32,536 bases of DNA from Clostridia bacterium (GCA_017381715.1 JAFOBR010000088.1:1-32536); one strand, 5' to 3'; positions 1-8,343 are shown, counted from the first letter of the stretch. Numbers and translations: made by a program. The notes: generated by a model not told the origin, from the letters alone.

Positions 1-264
1 CGTCGCGGAAAATTCGCTTATATGCTTTGTGGGTAAACCGTAAATATCGTTTTCAAGAAAAGCGCTTCCCACACCGGTAACCGCAACGCAGTCTATTCCG
101 GAAAGGGATATTTTATTTTCTGCGGTATATTTGCCGAAAGCGCCGTACACCGAAGCAAGAGGGTCTGTAGCGGTAACCGAATCCGGTGCCAACAAAACTC
201 CGTCCTTTATAGCGCATATCTTGGTCGTACTGCCGCCAACGTCTATTCCGATAATAACACTCAT
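1..264 (-). CDS. coaW: Type II pantothenate kinase, N-terminal part (runs off the window)
   Basis: Only the first 88 codons are present; the gene continues past base 1. The product starts MSVIIGIDVGGSTTKICAIK, the glycine-rich phosphate loop of the ASKHA kinase fold as found in type II pantothenate kinases (Fumble family), followed by a short beta-hairpin and the VAVTGVG segment that is usual about 65-70 residues in. The enzyme phosphorylates pantothenate in the first step of coenzyme A synthesis, in the cytosol. The ATG at 262-264 has an AAGGATG ribosome site upstream and a sigma-A promoter at 288-316. It is divergent from the holB operon. A BcrAD/BadF-type activator ATPase is the main alternative, because the N-termini of these families are alike and the diagnostic middle part lies outside the window. 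Confidence 0.72.
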   Translation of the reverse strand, partial: MSVIIGIDVGGSTTKICAIKDGVLLAPDSVTATDPLASVYGAFGKYTAENKISLSGIDCVAVTGVGSAFLENDIYGLPTKHISEFSAT

Positions 265-287
265 TAATAATCACATCCTTACCCTTT

Positions 288-316
288 ATTTTAACCTTTA
301 CCAAAGAAAAAGTCAA
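288..316 (-). promoter_or_regulatory. Sigma-A promoter for the pantothenate kinase gene
   Basis: On the minus strand, TTGACT (311-316) and TAAAAT (288-293) are separated by exactly 17 bases. It lies about 25 bases upstream of the ATG at 264, so the untranslated leader would be very short. It is divergent from the holB promoter. Confidence 0.7.
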
Positions 317-378
317 TATACCCTATTAAACCGAGATGTAAAAAATTGCTTAAACTCAATCTTTTTAATAAAAAACTC

Positions 379-413
379 TTTTCATTTACAGCGTTTTGTG
401 GTATAGTTATTAT
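379..413 (+). promoter_or_regulatory. Promoter region of the holB-ricT operon (two staggered candidates)
   Basis: Two sigma-A-like pairs overlap, each with a 17-base spacer: TTTTCA (379-384) with TATAGT (402-407), and TTTACA (385-390) with TATTAT (408-413). They are offset by six bases. Either would start transcription shortly before the AGGAGG site in front of holB. The rest of the 265-439 gap holds only AT-rich sequence and the divergent kinase promoter. Confidence 0.55.
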
Positions 414-439
414 GAGAATTTATGTAAGGAGGAAAAATT

Positions 440-1402
440 ATGTTATTTAACCAAAAAGACAAGCTTTTGTTTTCCTCCGAATATAATAAAGGCGCCGTTT
501 CCCACGCTTATATCGTGGAGGGCGCAAAAGGCGTCGGAAAACTGGATTTTGCGCTTTACGCCGCCTCGGTGCTGATGTGCGAAAGAGAGGACAAGCCCTG
601 CGGCGTGTGCCCGCAGTGCCGTAAGGTTTCGGAAAAAGCCCACCCCGATATGTGGATATTGGGTGTCGAAAAGGCTTGCGTGGTGGCAGATGCAAGAAGG
701 ATAATAAAGGATGCTCATCTCGTGCCTAATGATGGGGAGAAAAAAGTATATATTATCGCAAACGCAGATAAAATGAACAGGCAGACACAAAACGCCATGC
801 TCAAAATACTGGAAGAGCCTCCCGCACCGGTTGTGTTCTTTTTGCTTACCGAGCGTAAGGATATGCTGCTTGCCACCGTAAGATCCCGTTGCCGCACCGT
901 ATCCCTTGCAGGTATGGAGGAAAGCGAAATACTTGAGATACTGCGCAAAAAATATCCCCGCAAACCGGAGCAGACCTTGGCAGAGGTTACCCGTCTTTGC
1001 GGAAGAAGTATCGGTGAAGCAGAGGAGCTTTTGGGCAAGGACAGTATTGCGGAAATGAACCGTGCTTCGGAGTTTATAAAAAACTATTTCGGAGATACGG
1101 ACAGATATTCGCTGTACGTTTCCGTGTTAAAGGGAAAGCAAAAGAGAGAAAGCAACCAGCTGTTTCTGGCATTGGTACACGGCGCTTTTGCGGATATACT
1201 GCGTGTAAAGTGCGGAGTCGCCCGTTGCAACGTGTTGTCTGTGCAGGATGCGGCGGTGTATGCCCGTAAAAAAACACGCCGTTCCATTGCCAACTGTATT
1301 AAAACCGTGGAAAACGCCTGCGTTGCTATCGGCGCAAACGGAAACTATACTGCCGTAATGAGCGAAATGCTTATCAAACTGGGAACTGAAAGGAATAATT
1401 GA
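440..1402 (+). CDS. holB: DNA polymerase III subunit delta-prime
   Basis: This 320-residue product is a clamp-loader subunit: with delta and tau/gamma it opens the sliding clamp ring and loads it on primed DNA. The RFC-type AAA+ core begins at once. The P-loop at residues 28-35 reads GAKGVGKL, with Leu in place of the usual Thr/Ser, consistent with the non-hydrolysing role of delta-prime. A zinc module follows with Cys47, Cys54, Cys57 and Cys60. The SRC motif (residues 149-151), which supplies the arginine finger to the neighbouring subunit, is intact. The ATG has a strong AAGGAGG site eight bases upstream. Three bases separate it from ricT, the same gene order as holB-yaaT in Bacillus subtilis. 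Confidence 0.93.
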   Translation: MLFNQKDKLLFSSEYNKGAVSHAYIVEGAKGVGKLDFALYAASVLMCEREDKPCGVCPQCRKVSEKAHPDMWILGVEKACVVADARRIIKDAHLVPNDGEKKVYIIANADKMNRQTQNAMLKILEEPPAPVVFFLLTERKDMLLATVRSRCRTVSLAGMEESEILEILRKKYPRKPEQTLAEVTRLCGRSIGEAEELLGKDSIAEMNRASEFIKNYFGDTDRYSLYVSVLKGKQKRESNQLFLALVHGAFADILRVKCGVARCNVLSVQDAAVYARKKTRRSIANCIKTVENACVAIGANGNYTAVMSEMLIKLGTERNN

Positions 1403-1405
1403 TAT

Positions 1406-2314
1406 ATGGAAAACAAAAAGAATAATATAACCGAAAACAACACAGAAGCTTTGGAAACCGTAGAGGTTGTGGGAATAAAGTTCAGAGAGGGCGGAAAGAC
1501 TTATTATTTTTCTCCCGGAAAAATAGTTTTAAATAAAGATGACCACGCTATAGTAGAGACCGCCCGCGGAATTGAATTCGGCGTTTGCGCTCTCGGCAAC
1601 CGCAAGGTAAAGCCTTCGGAAATCGTTTCTCCCCTTAAGCCCGTTGTACGTGTGGCTACCGAGGAGGATGAAAGACGTCACGAGCAAAACAAGGCCATGG
1701 AAGAAAAGGCCAGACAGATATTCCTTGAAAAAGTCCGTAAAAACGGTTTGGAAATGCAGCTTGTTGACGTGGAATATACATTTGATAACTCCAAGCTTAT
1801 ATTCTATTTCACCGCAGACGGAAGAGTGGATTTTCGCGAGCTGGTAAAGGATCTGGCTTCTGTTTTTCGTACCAGGATCGAGCTTCGTCAGATAGGTGTG
1901 CGTGATGAGGCAAAGCTGATCGGTGGCTTAGGCGTTTGCGGCAGACCCTTCTGCTGTAAAGAATTTTTGCCCGATTTCGCTCAGGTATCCATTAAAATGG
2001 CAAAAGAGCAAAACCTTTCTCTTTCCAGCACAAAAATTTCCGGCTCCTGCGGCAGACTTATGTGCTGTCTCCGCTTCGAGCAGGAGGTTTACGAAACCGA
2101 ATACGCAACCTTCCCCAAGGTGGATTCAATAGTTGAAACCCCTGCGGGCAAGGGCGTTATTATCGAAAGCAGCTTTTTGACCGGCAAGATAAAGGTAAAG
2201 CTTAACGGCGATCAGAACGCTCCCGCAAAGTTTTACACCAAGGACGATATAAAGGTCATCGGTATGATAAAACGTAATGACGAGGGCGAAGAGCTTAAGA
2301 AGCTTGAAGAGTAA
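1406..2314 (+). CDS. ricT: RicT/YaaT, PSP1-domain regulator of RNA processing
   Basis: The 302-residue product carries the PSP1 C-terminal domain. In Bacillus subtilis, RicT (YaaT) works with RicA and RicF as an iron-sulphur complex that steers RNase Y cleavage of mRNAs and affects sporulation, competence and biofilm formation. The expected cysteine clusters are here: GVCGRPFCC (Cys178, Cys183, Cys184) and GSCGRLMCC (Cys215, Cys220, Cys221). The stretch after residue 140 (a DFRELVKDL-like segment) is also typical. The N-terminal 20 residues are Asn/Glu-rich and probably disordered. The ATG sits three bases after the holB stop with an AAAGGA site inside holB, so the two are very likely co-transcribed. 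No ricA or ricF homologue is in the window. Confidence 0.92.
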   Translation: MENKKNNITENNTEALETVEVVGIKFREGGKTYYFSPGKIVLNKDDHAIVETARGIEFGVCALGNRKVKPSEIVSPLKPVVRVATEEDERRHEQNKAMEEKARQIFLEKVRKNGLEMQLVDVEYTFDNSKLIFYFTADGRVDFRELVKDLASVFRTRIELRQIGVRDEAKLIGGLGVCGRPFCCKEFLPDFAQVSIKMAKEQNLSLSSTKISGSCGRLMCCLRFEQEVYETEYATFPKVDSIVETPAGKGVIIESSFLTGKIKVKLNGDQNAPAKFYTKDDIKVIGMIKRNDEGEELKKLEE

Positions 2315-2330
2315 GAAAGGTAGATAAACC

Positions 2331-3743
2331 GTGGTATTTTCATCCCTTATATTCCTTTTTTCATATTTGACTGTAACGCTGCTTCTTTATTTTACGTTAC
2401 CTAAAAAATGGAGAAACGCCGTACTGTTTACAGTTTCTCTCATTTTCTACGGATGGGGCGAGCCTGCATATATTCTGGTAATGCTCGTATCTATTCTTGC
2501 GGCTTACCTGTTTGGATTTTTGATAGACAAGAACCGCGAGAGCAATAAACGGAAAGCAAAGCTGTATATGGTGCTTTCTCTGTGCTCCAATCTGGTATTT
2601 TTGCTGTTTTTCAAATACTGTAATTTCTTTATAGAAAATCTTTCACTTATACCCTTTTTATCATCATTGGAGCCGATCAAAGATCTGGTTCTTCCCGTTG
2701 GTATATCCTTTTATACCTTCCAGATAATGTCATATACCATCGACCTTTACCGCGGAAACACCGCAGTTCAGCGTAATTTCGTGGCGTTTGGCACCTACGT
2801 AACCCTTTTCCCTCAGCTTATCGCAGGTCCTATCGTAAGATACAGAGATATAGACGATCAGCTTATCACCCGTGAACATAGTGTAGAAAAGTTTTCAGAG
2901 GGTATCCGCCGTTTTTGCGCAGGTCTTGCAAAGAAAGTTCTGCTGGCAGACACCATATTTGCGGTAGCGGAATATTTTCAGTCCCTTCACGGTATACAGC
3001 CCACCGTTGCGGGAAGCTGGATGATAGTTATATGCTATACCTTCCAGATATATTTTGATTTCTCCGGTTATTCCGATATGGCTATCGGCTTGGGTAAGAT
3101 GATCGGATTTGAATTTCTGGAAAACTTTAACTATCCCTATATGGCGGGCAGTATTACAGATTTCTGGCGCCGTTGGCATATGTCTCTTTCCACCTGGTTC
3201 AAGGAATACGTGTATATTCCCCTCGGCGGAAACAGAAAGGGCCTTTTAAAGCAATACCGCAATATAGCGATAGTATGGCTTCTCACCGGCTTCTGGCACG
3301 GCGCAAACTGGAATTTTATCCTTTGGGGCGTATATTTCGGCGCACTGCTTATGCTGGAAAAAACCTTTCTGCTTAAGGTACTCAATAAAATTCCCAAGGT
3401 GTTCAGCCATATATACGCATTGTTGTTTATAGCAATAGGTTGGCTCATATTCTTCTTTACGGATATGTCTGCCGGTTGGAGCGTGTTTACCACAATGTTT
3501 GGATTTGGCGGCGCAGATTTTACCACCGCCACCGTAAATTACGATATTCTCCGTAATCTCGCTCTTATTGTTATCTGCATTATCGGCAGTACGCCTTATC
3601 CCAAGAAGCTGTATTACTATCTTGTAAAACGCTTCCGCACCATCGAATACCTTTCTCCCGTCCTCACCTGTGGCTCGTTCTTGCTGTGCGTCGCTTATAT
3701 GGTGGACAGCACCTTCAGCCCGTTTTTGTATTACAATTTCTAA
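2331..3743 (+). CDS. MBOAT-family membrane O-acyltransferase (AlgI-like)
   Basis: This is a 470-residue multi-pass membrane protein. AlgI/PatA/DltB-type MBOAT proteins move acetyl groups from a cytoplasmic donor across the membrane for attachment to an extracellular polysaccharide. Family landmarks are present: a VFSSLIFLF start, a tryptophan-rich DFWRRWHMSLSTWF block (277-290), YIPLGGNRKG (295-304), and the FWHGANWNF block carrying the presumed catalytic His323. The start is GTG at 2331 with an AAAGG site ten bases upstream; an ATG start would remove part of the first helix. It begins 16 bases after ricT and is followed 15 bases later by the DHHW protein, the usual two-gene acetylation module. 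The polymer it modifies cannot be told from the sequence. Confidence 0.9.
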   Translation: MVFSSLIFLFSYLTVTLLLYFTLPKKWRNAVLFTVSLIFYGWGEPAYILVMLVSILAAYLFGFLIDKNRESNKRKAKLYMVLSLCSNLVFLLFFKYCNFFIENLSLIPFLSSLEPIKDLVLPVGISFYTFQIMSYTIDLYRGNTAVQRNFVAFGTYVTLFPQLIAGPIVRYRDIDDQLITREHSVEKFSEGIRRFCAGLAKKVLLADTIFAVAEYFQSLHGIQPTVAGSWMIVICYTFQIYFDFSGYSDMAIGLGKMIGFEFLENFNYPYMAGSITDFWRRWHMSLSTWFKEYVYIPLGGNRKGLLKQYRNIAIVWLLTGFWHGANWNFILWGVYFGALLMLEKTFLLKVLNKIPKVFSHIYALLFIAIGWLIFFFTDMSAGWSVFTTMFGFGGADFTTATVNYDILRNLALIVICIIGSTPYPKKLYYYLVKRFRTIEYLSPVLTCGSFLLCVAYMVDSTFSPFLYYNF

Positions 3744-3758
3744 AGGGAGGGAAAGACT

Positions 3759-4925
3759 ATGAAAAAAATAACGAATATTATCACCATCGTTTTGTTTTTG
3801 GCAATTCTGTTCGGTCTTTCCGTCGCCTTTGTTGCTATGCCGGATAAAAGCTATTCCGAAAACGAAAAACGCAACCTGCAGACCTTCCCGGAATTTTCTC
3901 TTGAAGCTCTTATGGACGGCAAATTCTCTTCGGAAATAAACGAGTATTTTGCAGACCAGTTCCCGTTGAGAGATGCATTCGTAAGCATTAAAGCCCTTGC
4001 GGAATTATCCCTTTTCAAAGGAGAAAACAACGGAGTTTTGCTTGGCGAAAACGAAACGCTGGCTGTCCGTACCTTTTCCATTTTTAAGGATAGACTCAAC
4101 CGTACCGATAATATGGACCATTTTTACAACCAAAGCGTTGTAAGACAGCTTGAAGCACTTAATAAATTCGCTGCCGAAAAGGCGTCCGTTCCCGTTCACG
4201 TAATTATTCCTCCCAGAGTAATAGACGTGGCTTCGGAAAGCTTTAATTACCCCTCCAACGTTTCCGTTTCTTTGGATGCTATTGTTTCCACCACACTTTC
4301 AAAGGATCTGCTCATTCCCGTTTCCCCCGTGTTAAAGGAAAAATATTCGGCAGGGGAGTACGTTTATTACCGCACCGACCACCATTGGACAACTCTCGGC
4401 GCCTATTACGCTTACGTTGAGATAATGAAATCCTTCGGTATGGAGGAGGATATTATTCCCCGCGATAAATTTACGGTAAATGTTGTGGCAGATGATTTTT
4501 ACGGAACAACCTGGTCCAAATGCGGTTTTTCCTTCGTTTCTCCCGATACAATGGAATTCTGGTCCCTTGGCAACGATGATAAATTTACCACCACCATAGG
4601 CGAAAGATCCTTTAGCGGATTTTACGATATGTCTTATCTCGAAACCATGGATAAGTATTCCGCCTTCATAAGCGGTACAAATGACATAACCTTGGTGGAA
4701 AGTAATTATGATGAGGAACGCCCCGTTTTATTGCTTCCCAAGGATTCATTTGCAAACAGCCTTGTGCCTTTCCTTGCACAGCACTTTGATCTGGTGCTGG
4801 TGAATATGGCAAACCGTATGACAAATATTTCCGCTTATGCAGAACAGTATTCTGCCGACCGTATCCTTTTTGTATGGAACGCAGAAAACCTTATTACAAG
4901 CGGTAATTTAGGCAACGTAAACTAA
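3759..4925 (+). CDS. DHHW-family SGNH-like protein, partner of the MBOAT transferase
   Basis: The 388-residue product has one N-terminal membrane segment (about 5-26) followed by an extracellular domain. It shows the AlgX/AlgJ-type landmarks: SENEKR-L--FP after the anchor (33-44), the DHHW motif at 207-210, and a KDSFANS block around 328-334 with Ser330 as the probable nucleophile. Together Asp207/His209 and Ser330 would form the SGNH catalytic set. Such proteins receive the acetyl group exported by the MBOAT partner and place it on the polymer outside the cell. The ATG at 3759 has a GGGAGGG site upstream. It is the last gene before the hairpin at 4937-4965. Esterase activity instead of transfer cannot be excluded. 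Confidence 0.85.
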   Translation: MKKITNIITIVLFLAILFGLSVAFVAMPDKSYSENEKRNLQTFPEFSLEALMDGKFSSEINEYFADQFPLRDAFVSIKALAELSLFKGENNGVLLGENETLAVRTFSIFKDRLNRTDNMDHFYNQSVVRQLEALNKFAAEKASVPVHVIIPPRVIDVASESFNYPSNVSVSLDAIVSTTLSKDLLIPVSPVLKEKYSAGEYVYYRTDHHWTTLGAYYAYVEIMKSFGMEEDIIPRDKFTVNVVADDFYGTTWSKCGFSFVSPDTMEFWSLGNDDKFTTTIGERSFSGFYDMSYLETMDKYSAFISGTNDITLVESNYDEERPVLLLPKDSFANSLVPFLAQHFDLVLVNMANRMTNISAYAEQYSADRILFVWNAENLITSGNLGNVN

Positions 4926-4936
4926 ATAAAACAACG

Positions 4937-4965
4937 AAAAGGACGGAGATTTTCTCCGTCCTTTT
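4937..4965. terminator. Bidirectional intrinsic terminator between convergent operons
   Basis: A perfect 13-base-pair stem (4937-4949 with 4953-4965) encloses a TTT loop. The stem is bordered by A4 on one side and T4 on the other, so it has a U-tract on both strands. It lies 11 bases after the DHHW gene stop and 17 bases beyond the thrS stop, so it can end both transcripts. Confidence 0.9.
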
Positions 4966-4982
4966 AATTTTTAGGTGTGAAA

Positions 4983-6713
4983 TTATACTATTCTGCTTCT
5001 ATCCTTGATTTCGGTGGTAACTCTGTCGTAGAATTCCTGCGCGGTCATAACGCCACCGGTCTCGCCGGTACGGGTACGCAAAGAAACCGTACCTTCTTCA
5101 ACTTCGCGGTCGCCGACAACAAGCATATAAGGCACCTTCTGGAGCTGATGCTCGCGGATCTTGTAGTTAACCTTTTCGTTGCGGTGGTCCGCTTTACATC
5201 TTACGCCTGCGGCGGTAAGGTCTGCCACCAGCTTATCCGCATATTCAGCGGCTCTGTCGGTAATGGGAAGCACCGCTACCTGCAGAGGAGCTAACCACAG
5301 AGGGAACGCGCCTGCGAAATGCTCGGTAATAACGCCGATGAATCTTTCGATACTGCCGAATACAACTCTGTGTATCATAACGGGACGGTGCTTTTCACCG
5401 TCTGCACCGGTGTACTCAAGCTCAAATCTTTCGGGAAGCTGGAAGTCAAGCTGAATAGTACCGCACTGCCAGGTTCTTCCGATACTGTCACGGAGATGGA
5501 AATCCAACTTGGGACCGTAGAATGCGCCGTCACCCTCGTTAAGTATATAATCCTTGCCCATATCGGTAATAGCAGCTTTAAGAGTTTCTTCTGCGTGTGC
5601 CCATACGGCTTCGTCACCCATATGGTCTTCGGGCATGGTGGAAAGCTCTATCTGGTAGGTAAGGCCGAAGAGGGAATAAACCTCATCAAAGAGAGAAACA
5701 ACGTTTTTGATTTCATCTCTCATCTGTTCCTTGGTCATAAAGATGTGAGCATCATCCTGAGTAAAGCATCTTACGCGGAACAATCCGTGCAAAGCACCGG
5801 AAAGTTCGTGTCTGTGTACCAGACCAAGCTCGCCTGCACGCAGGGGCAGATCACGGTAAGAATGAGGCTCGTTCATATAAACCAACATACCGCCGGGGCA
5901 GTTCATAGGCTTGATTGCGAAATCCTCATCATCTATCTTGGTGGTGTACATATTCTGCTTGTAGTGTCCCCAATGTCCGCTTCTTTCCCACAGACGGCGG
6001 TTAAGAATAACGGGGGAGGAAATTTCCACATAGCCGTATCTCTTATGTACTTCTCTCCAATAATCGATAAGGGTGTTCTTAAGCACCATACCGTTGGGAA
6101 GGAAGAAGGGGAAGCCGGGGCCGTCGTCTGTCATCATAAACAGACCAAGCTCCTTACCAAGCTTTCTGTGGTCGCGCTTTTTAGCTTCCTCAAGCATATT
6201 CAGGTATTCGTCAAGCTCTTCCTTGCTTGCAAAAGCAGTGCCGTAAATACGCTGAAGCATCTTGTTGTTGGAATCGCCTCTCCAATACGCACCGGTAACG
6301 GAAAGCAGCTTAAACGCCTTTACCTTCTTTGTGTAGGCAACGTGAGGGCCTGCGCAAAGGTCGGTGAATTCACCCTGCTTGTAGAAGGATATCTCTTCGC
6401 CTTCGTCAAGACCGTCAATAAGCTCAAGCTTGTAGGGCTCGTCCGCCATAAGCTTTTTAGCTTCGTCACGGGGAAGGGTAAAGCGCTCTATACGAAGATT
6501 TTCTTTAACAATTTTCTTCATTTCAGCTTCGATACTGTCAAGATCCTCGGTAGTGAAGGTTGTCTCGGTATCGAAATCGTAATAAAATCCGGTGTCGATA
6601 GCAGGGCCGATAGCCAGACGGGCATCGGGATAAAGTCTTTTTACTGCCTGCGCCAGAATATGAGACGCCGAGTGTCTCAGCGTTCTGAGTTCGTTAAGTT
6701 CTGTTTGATCCAT
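4983..6713 (-). CDS. thrS: Threonyl-tRNA synthetase lacking the N-terminal TGS domain
   Basis: The product charges tRNA-Thr with threonine. From the chosen start it is 576 residues. The editing-domain HxxxH motif (HSASH) is at residues 14-18, whereas in a standard protein of about 640 residues it lies near residue 73-77, so the TGS domain of about 60 residues is absent. The class II catalytic core and the anticodon-binding domain are complete, including the zinc-site KPMNCPGGM segment, the GDGAFYGPK motif and RPVMIHR. An earlier in-frame ATG at 6728 overlaps the GGAGG ribosome site (6722-6726), which is placed eight bases before the ATG at 6713, so 6713 is the better start. Only 44 bases separate it from the kinase gene upstream, leaving no room for a T-box leader. 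Confidence 0.95.
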   Translation of the reverse strand: MDQTELNELRTLRHSASHILAQAVKRLYPDARLAIGPAIDTGFYYDFDTETTFTTEDLDSIEAEMKKIVKENLRIERFTLPRDEAKKLMADEPYKLELIDGLDEGEEISFYKQGEFTDLCAGPHVAYTKKVKAFKLLSVTGAYWRGDSNNKMLQRIYGTAFASKEELDEYLNMLEEAKKRDHRKLGKELGLFMMTDDGPGFPFFLPNGMVLKNTLIDYWREVHKRYGYVEISSPVILNRRLWERSGHWGHYKQNMYTTKIDDEDFAIKPMNCPGGMLVYMNEPHSYRDLPLRAGELGLVHRHELSGALHGLFRVRCFTQDDAHIFMTKEQMRDEIKNVVSLFDEVYSLFGLTYQIELSTMPEDHMGDEAVWAHAEETLKAAITDMGKDYILNEGDGAFYGPKLDFHLRDSIGRTWQCGTIQLDFQLPERFELEYTGADGEKHRPVMIHRVVFGSIERFIGVITEHFAGAFPLWLAPLQVAVLPITDRAAEYADKLVADLTAAGVRCKADHRNEKVNYKIREHQLQKVPYMLVVGDREVEEGTVSLRTRTGETGGVMTAQEFYDRVTTEIKDRSRIV

Positions 6714-6721
6714 AGCATTGG

Positions 6722-6726
6722 CCTCC
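6722..6726 (-). promoter_or_regulatory. Ribosome binding site that fixes the thrS start
   Basis: GGAGG on the minus strand overlaps an upstream in-frame ATG (6726-6728) and stands eight bases before the ATG at 6711-6713. The upstream ATG would place the ribosome on its own binding site, so it is rejected as the start. Confidence 0.75.
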
Positions 6727-6757
6727 ATAGATTATTACTGTAAATGATACACTATTT

Positions 6758-7636
6758 TTATTCTGCTGTCAATATCTCTTTTGCTTTTGCCACAGCGCCG
6801 TATACCGGCTCTGTTTCAATAACGGAAAGAGGTACGCTGTGTATAAGGTATTTCCGTATTATATCAATAGCGGCGCTTTGAGTGCCTATACCGCCTGCCA
6901 GACATACGGGAACGGGTCCTCCGTATATTTCGCATGCACGGTTTATAAGCCCGCCGATATATTCAAGCTGATTTTCAAGTATCCACGCGGCGTGCATATC
7001 TCCCTTTTCGTACGCTTCAAATACTGTTTTGGCAAAGGAAGCAATATGCTTTTTGTCCGCAGCGATAAGGTCTGTAAGCTTTTTAAGAGGATCTCCGCCT
7101 ATCTTTTCGGTCACGAGAGCGTAGAGCATGCCCTTTTCATCCCGTCCGTCCACACATCTTAAAGCGTGGGCAACAGCGGATTTTCCTATTTCGTATCCGT
7201 TTCCCGCGCAGTCGAACTTGCCGTATCCACCGATACGGATAATCTCTCTGCCCATTTTCATAAAGCAGGAAGAACCCGTTCCGCAAATAACAATGGCGCC
7301 GTCACTTTTCGGAAAAGCGGAATATATCACATTTATACCGTCGTGCAGAGCTTCCGACTTGGCGTTCGGAAACATTTCTTTTAACCGAACACCTGCTTTT
7401 TGGCTGTAGTCGGCGGCGGTTATACCGGCAATACCGCAAAATATTGCGGCAATGTCGTCTTTATCCGTATTCAAAGCCTGAACGGCGGAAAATATGTTGT
7501 TCATTGAGTTTTCAAAGCCGATATCGTTGGGGTTACATCCTGCACCGTAGACCGTTTTAATAACGTTCCCGTTGATATCGGCAAGGGCGGCGGCGGTTTT
7601 TGTTCCTCCGCCGTCCACACCGATAATGTATTTCAT
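6758..7636 (-). CDS. BadF/BadG/BcrA-family ATPase, N-acetylglucosamine kinase-like
   Basis: The 292-residue product has the ASKHA sugar-kinase fold. The phosphate loop DGGGTKT is at residues 8-14, a second nucleotide-binding segment ICGTGSS is near 117-123, and a CLAGGIG adenosine motif is near the C-terminus. The length and the GAGCNPND segment (32-38) fit NagK-like members of the BcrAD_BadFG family, which phosphorylate N-acetylglucosamine or related amino sugars. No radical-activator cysteines of the BcrA/HgdC type are visible, which argues against a dehydratase activator. The ATG is three bases after the mscL stop, with AAAGG inside the end of mscL. A role in recovering cell-wall amino sugars would match nagA elsewhere in the window, but the substrate is inferred. 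Confidence 0.8.
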   Translation of the reverse strand: MKYIIGVDGGGTKTAAALADINGNVIKTVYGAGCNPNDIGFENSMNNIFSAVQALNTDKDDIAAIFCGIAGITAADYSQKAGVRLKEMFPNAKSEALHDGINVIYSAFPKSDGAIVICGTGSSCFMKMGREIIRIGGYGKFDCAGNGYEIGKSAVAHALRCVDGRDEKGMLYALVTEKIGGDPLKKLTDLIAADKKHIASFAKTVFEAYEKGDMHAAWILENQLEYIGGLINRACEIYGGPVPVCLAGGIGTQSAAIDIIRKYLIHSVPLSVIETEPVYGAVAKAKEILTAE

Positions 7637-7639
7637 ATT

Positions 7640-8152
7640 TTAGCCTTTAAAGCCTTTTACGAAATCACGGATATCCTCAAGAGCCTTAAGTGTCTTTTCT
7701 TCAACAGTAGGTTCGGGAGGAATAGCAGCCTTTGCTGCTTCTTCCGCAGCCTTTGCGGCAGCTTCTTCTGCCTTTTTCTTTTCTTCCAGCTTGTTGCGGA
7801 AGGACATTGCTACCTTAACAACGATAAACATTGCGAAAGCGATGATAAGGAAATCAATTATGTACTGAATAAACTGACCGTACTTAACAGCAACCTCGGC
7901 AACCGCTTCGGTAACAACAACGCCTTCTTCGTTAACAACCTCTGCGACTGACTCTACCAGTATCCATTTAAGATCGGTAAAGTTTACATCGCCGAGAAGG
8001 AAGCCGATGCAGGGCATAATAATGTCTGCAACCAAAGAAGAAACGATAGCCTTGAAAGCAGTACCTACAACTACACCAACTGCCATATCAAGGATATTGC
8101 CTTGAGAAATAAACTTTTTAAAATCGTTTGCAAAATTTTTAACTTTTCCCAT
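7640..8152 (-). CDS. mscL: Large-conductance mechanosensitive channel
   Basis: The 170-residue protein opens as a wide pore when membrane tension rises, releasing solutes during osmotic down-shock. The first 50 residues match the family closely: an N-terminal amphipathic helix (FANDFKKFISQGNILDMA), then the pore helix with the GVVVGTAF small-residue pattern. The second transmembrane helix is near residues 94-112. It is longer than the usual 120-140 residues. The external loop holds an extra acidic stretch, EVVNEEGVVVTEAVAEV, and the C-terminal tail has an Ala/Glu/Lys-rich helix (about 124-145). It starts two bases after the DUF1858 gene, with GGAG ten bases before the ATG. Confidence 0.95.
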   Translation of the reverse strand: MGKVKNFANDFKKFISQGNILDMAVGVVVGTAFKAIVSSLVADIIMPCIGFLLGDVNFTDLKWILVESVAEVVNEEGVVVTEAVAEVAVKYGQFIQYIIDFLIIAFAMFIVVKVAMSFRNKLEEKKKAEEAAAKAAEEAAKAAIPPEPTVEEKTLKALEDIRDFVKGFKG

Positions 8153-8154
8153 TT

Positions 8155-8343
8155 TTAGTCATCTCCGTTCAATTTTTTAAGAAGTGCTTCAAGGTCTGCA
8201 CCGTGAACTGCACATGCCTGTTCGATGGTTTCGCCTCTGGAATGAGGGCAACCGAGACAATGCATACCGATTTCAAAGAAAAACTTTGCTTTTTCGGGCG
8301 CCTTATCAAGAACATCGCCGATAATGGAATCCTTTGTGATCAT
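8155..8343 (-). CDS. DUF1858-domain small protein with a CxxC redox motif
   Basis: The 62-residue protein is essentially one DUF1858 domain. It shows the usual pattern: an N-terminal I-DSIIGDVL segment, a P--A-FF-E-GM segment, then a C-x-x-C pair (Cys29 and Cys32, in GMHCLGCPHS), and a C-terminal HGADLEALLKKLN helix. The domain occurs with hybrid-cluster proteins and ScdA-type repair proteins and is thought to act in redox sensing or metal handling; its precise task is unknown. The ATG at 8341-8343 abuts the stop of the P-type-ATPase-like gene with no spacer, and its GGAGGT site lies inside that gene, so translation is probably coupled. Confidence 0.85.
   Translation of the reverse strand: MITKDSIIGDVLDKAPEKAKFFFEIGMHCLGCPHSRGETIEQACAVHGADLEALLKKLNGDD

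Noticed and set aside
5319..6743. A 474-codon open frame on the plus strand opposite thrS
   Set aside because: It is antisense to a complete, conserved synthetase gene, has no ribosome site and its translation shows no domain. It arises from the codon pattern of thrS.
6714..6757. A T-box riboswitch in front of thrS
   Set aside because: The gap is only 44 bases, with no room for the stem I and antiterminator elements.
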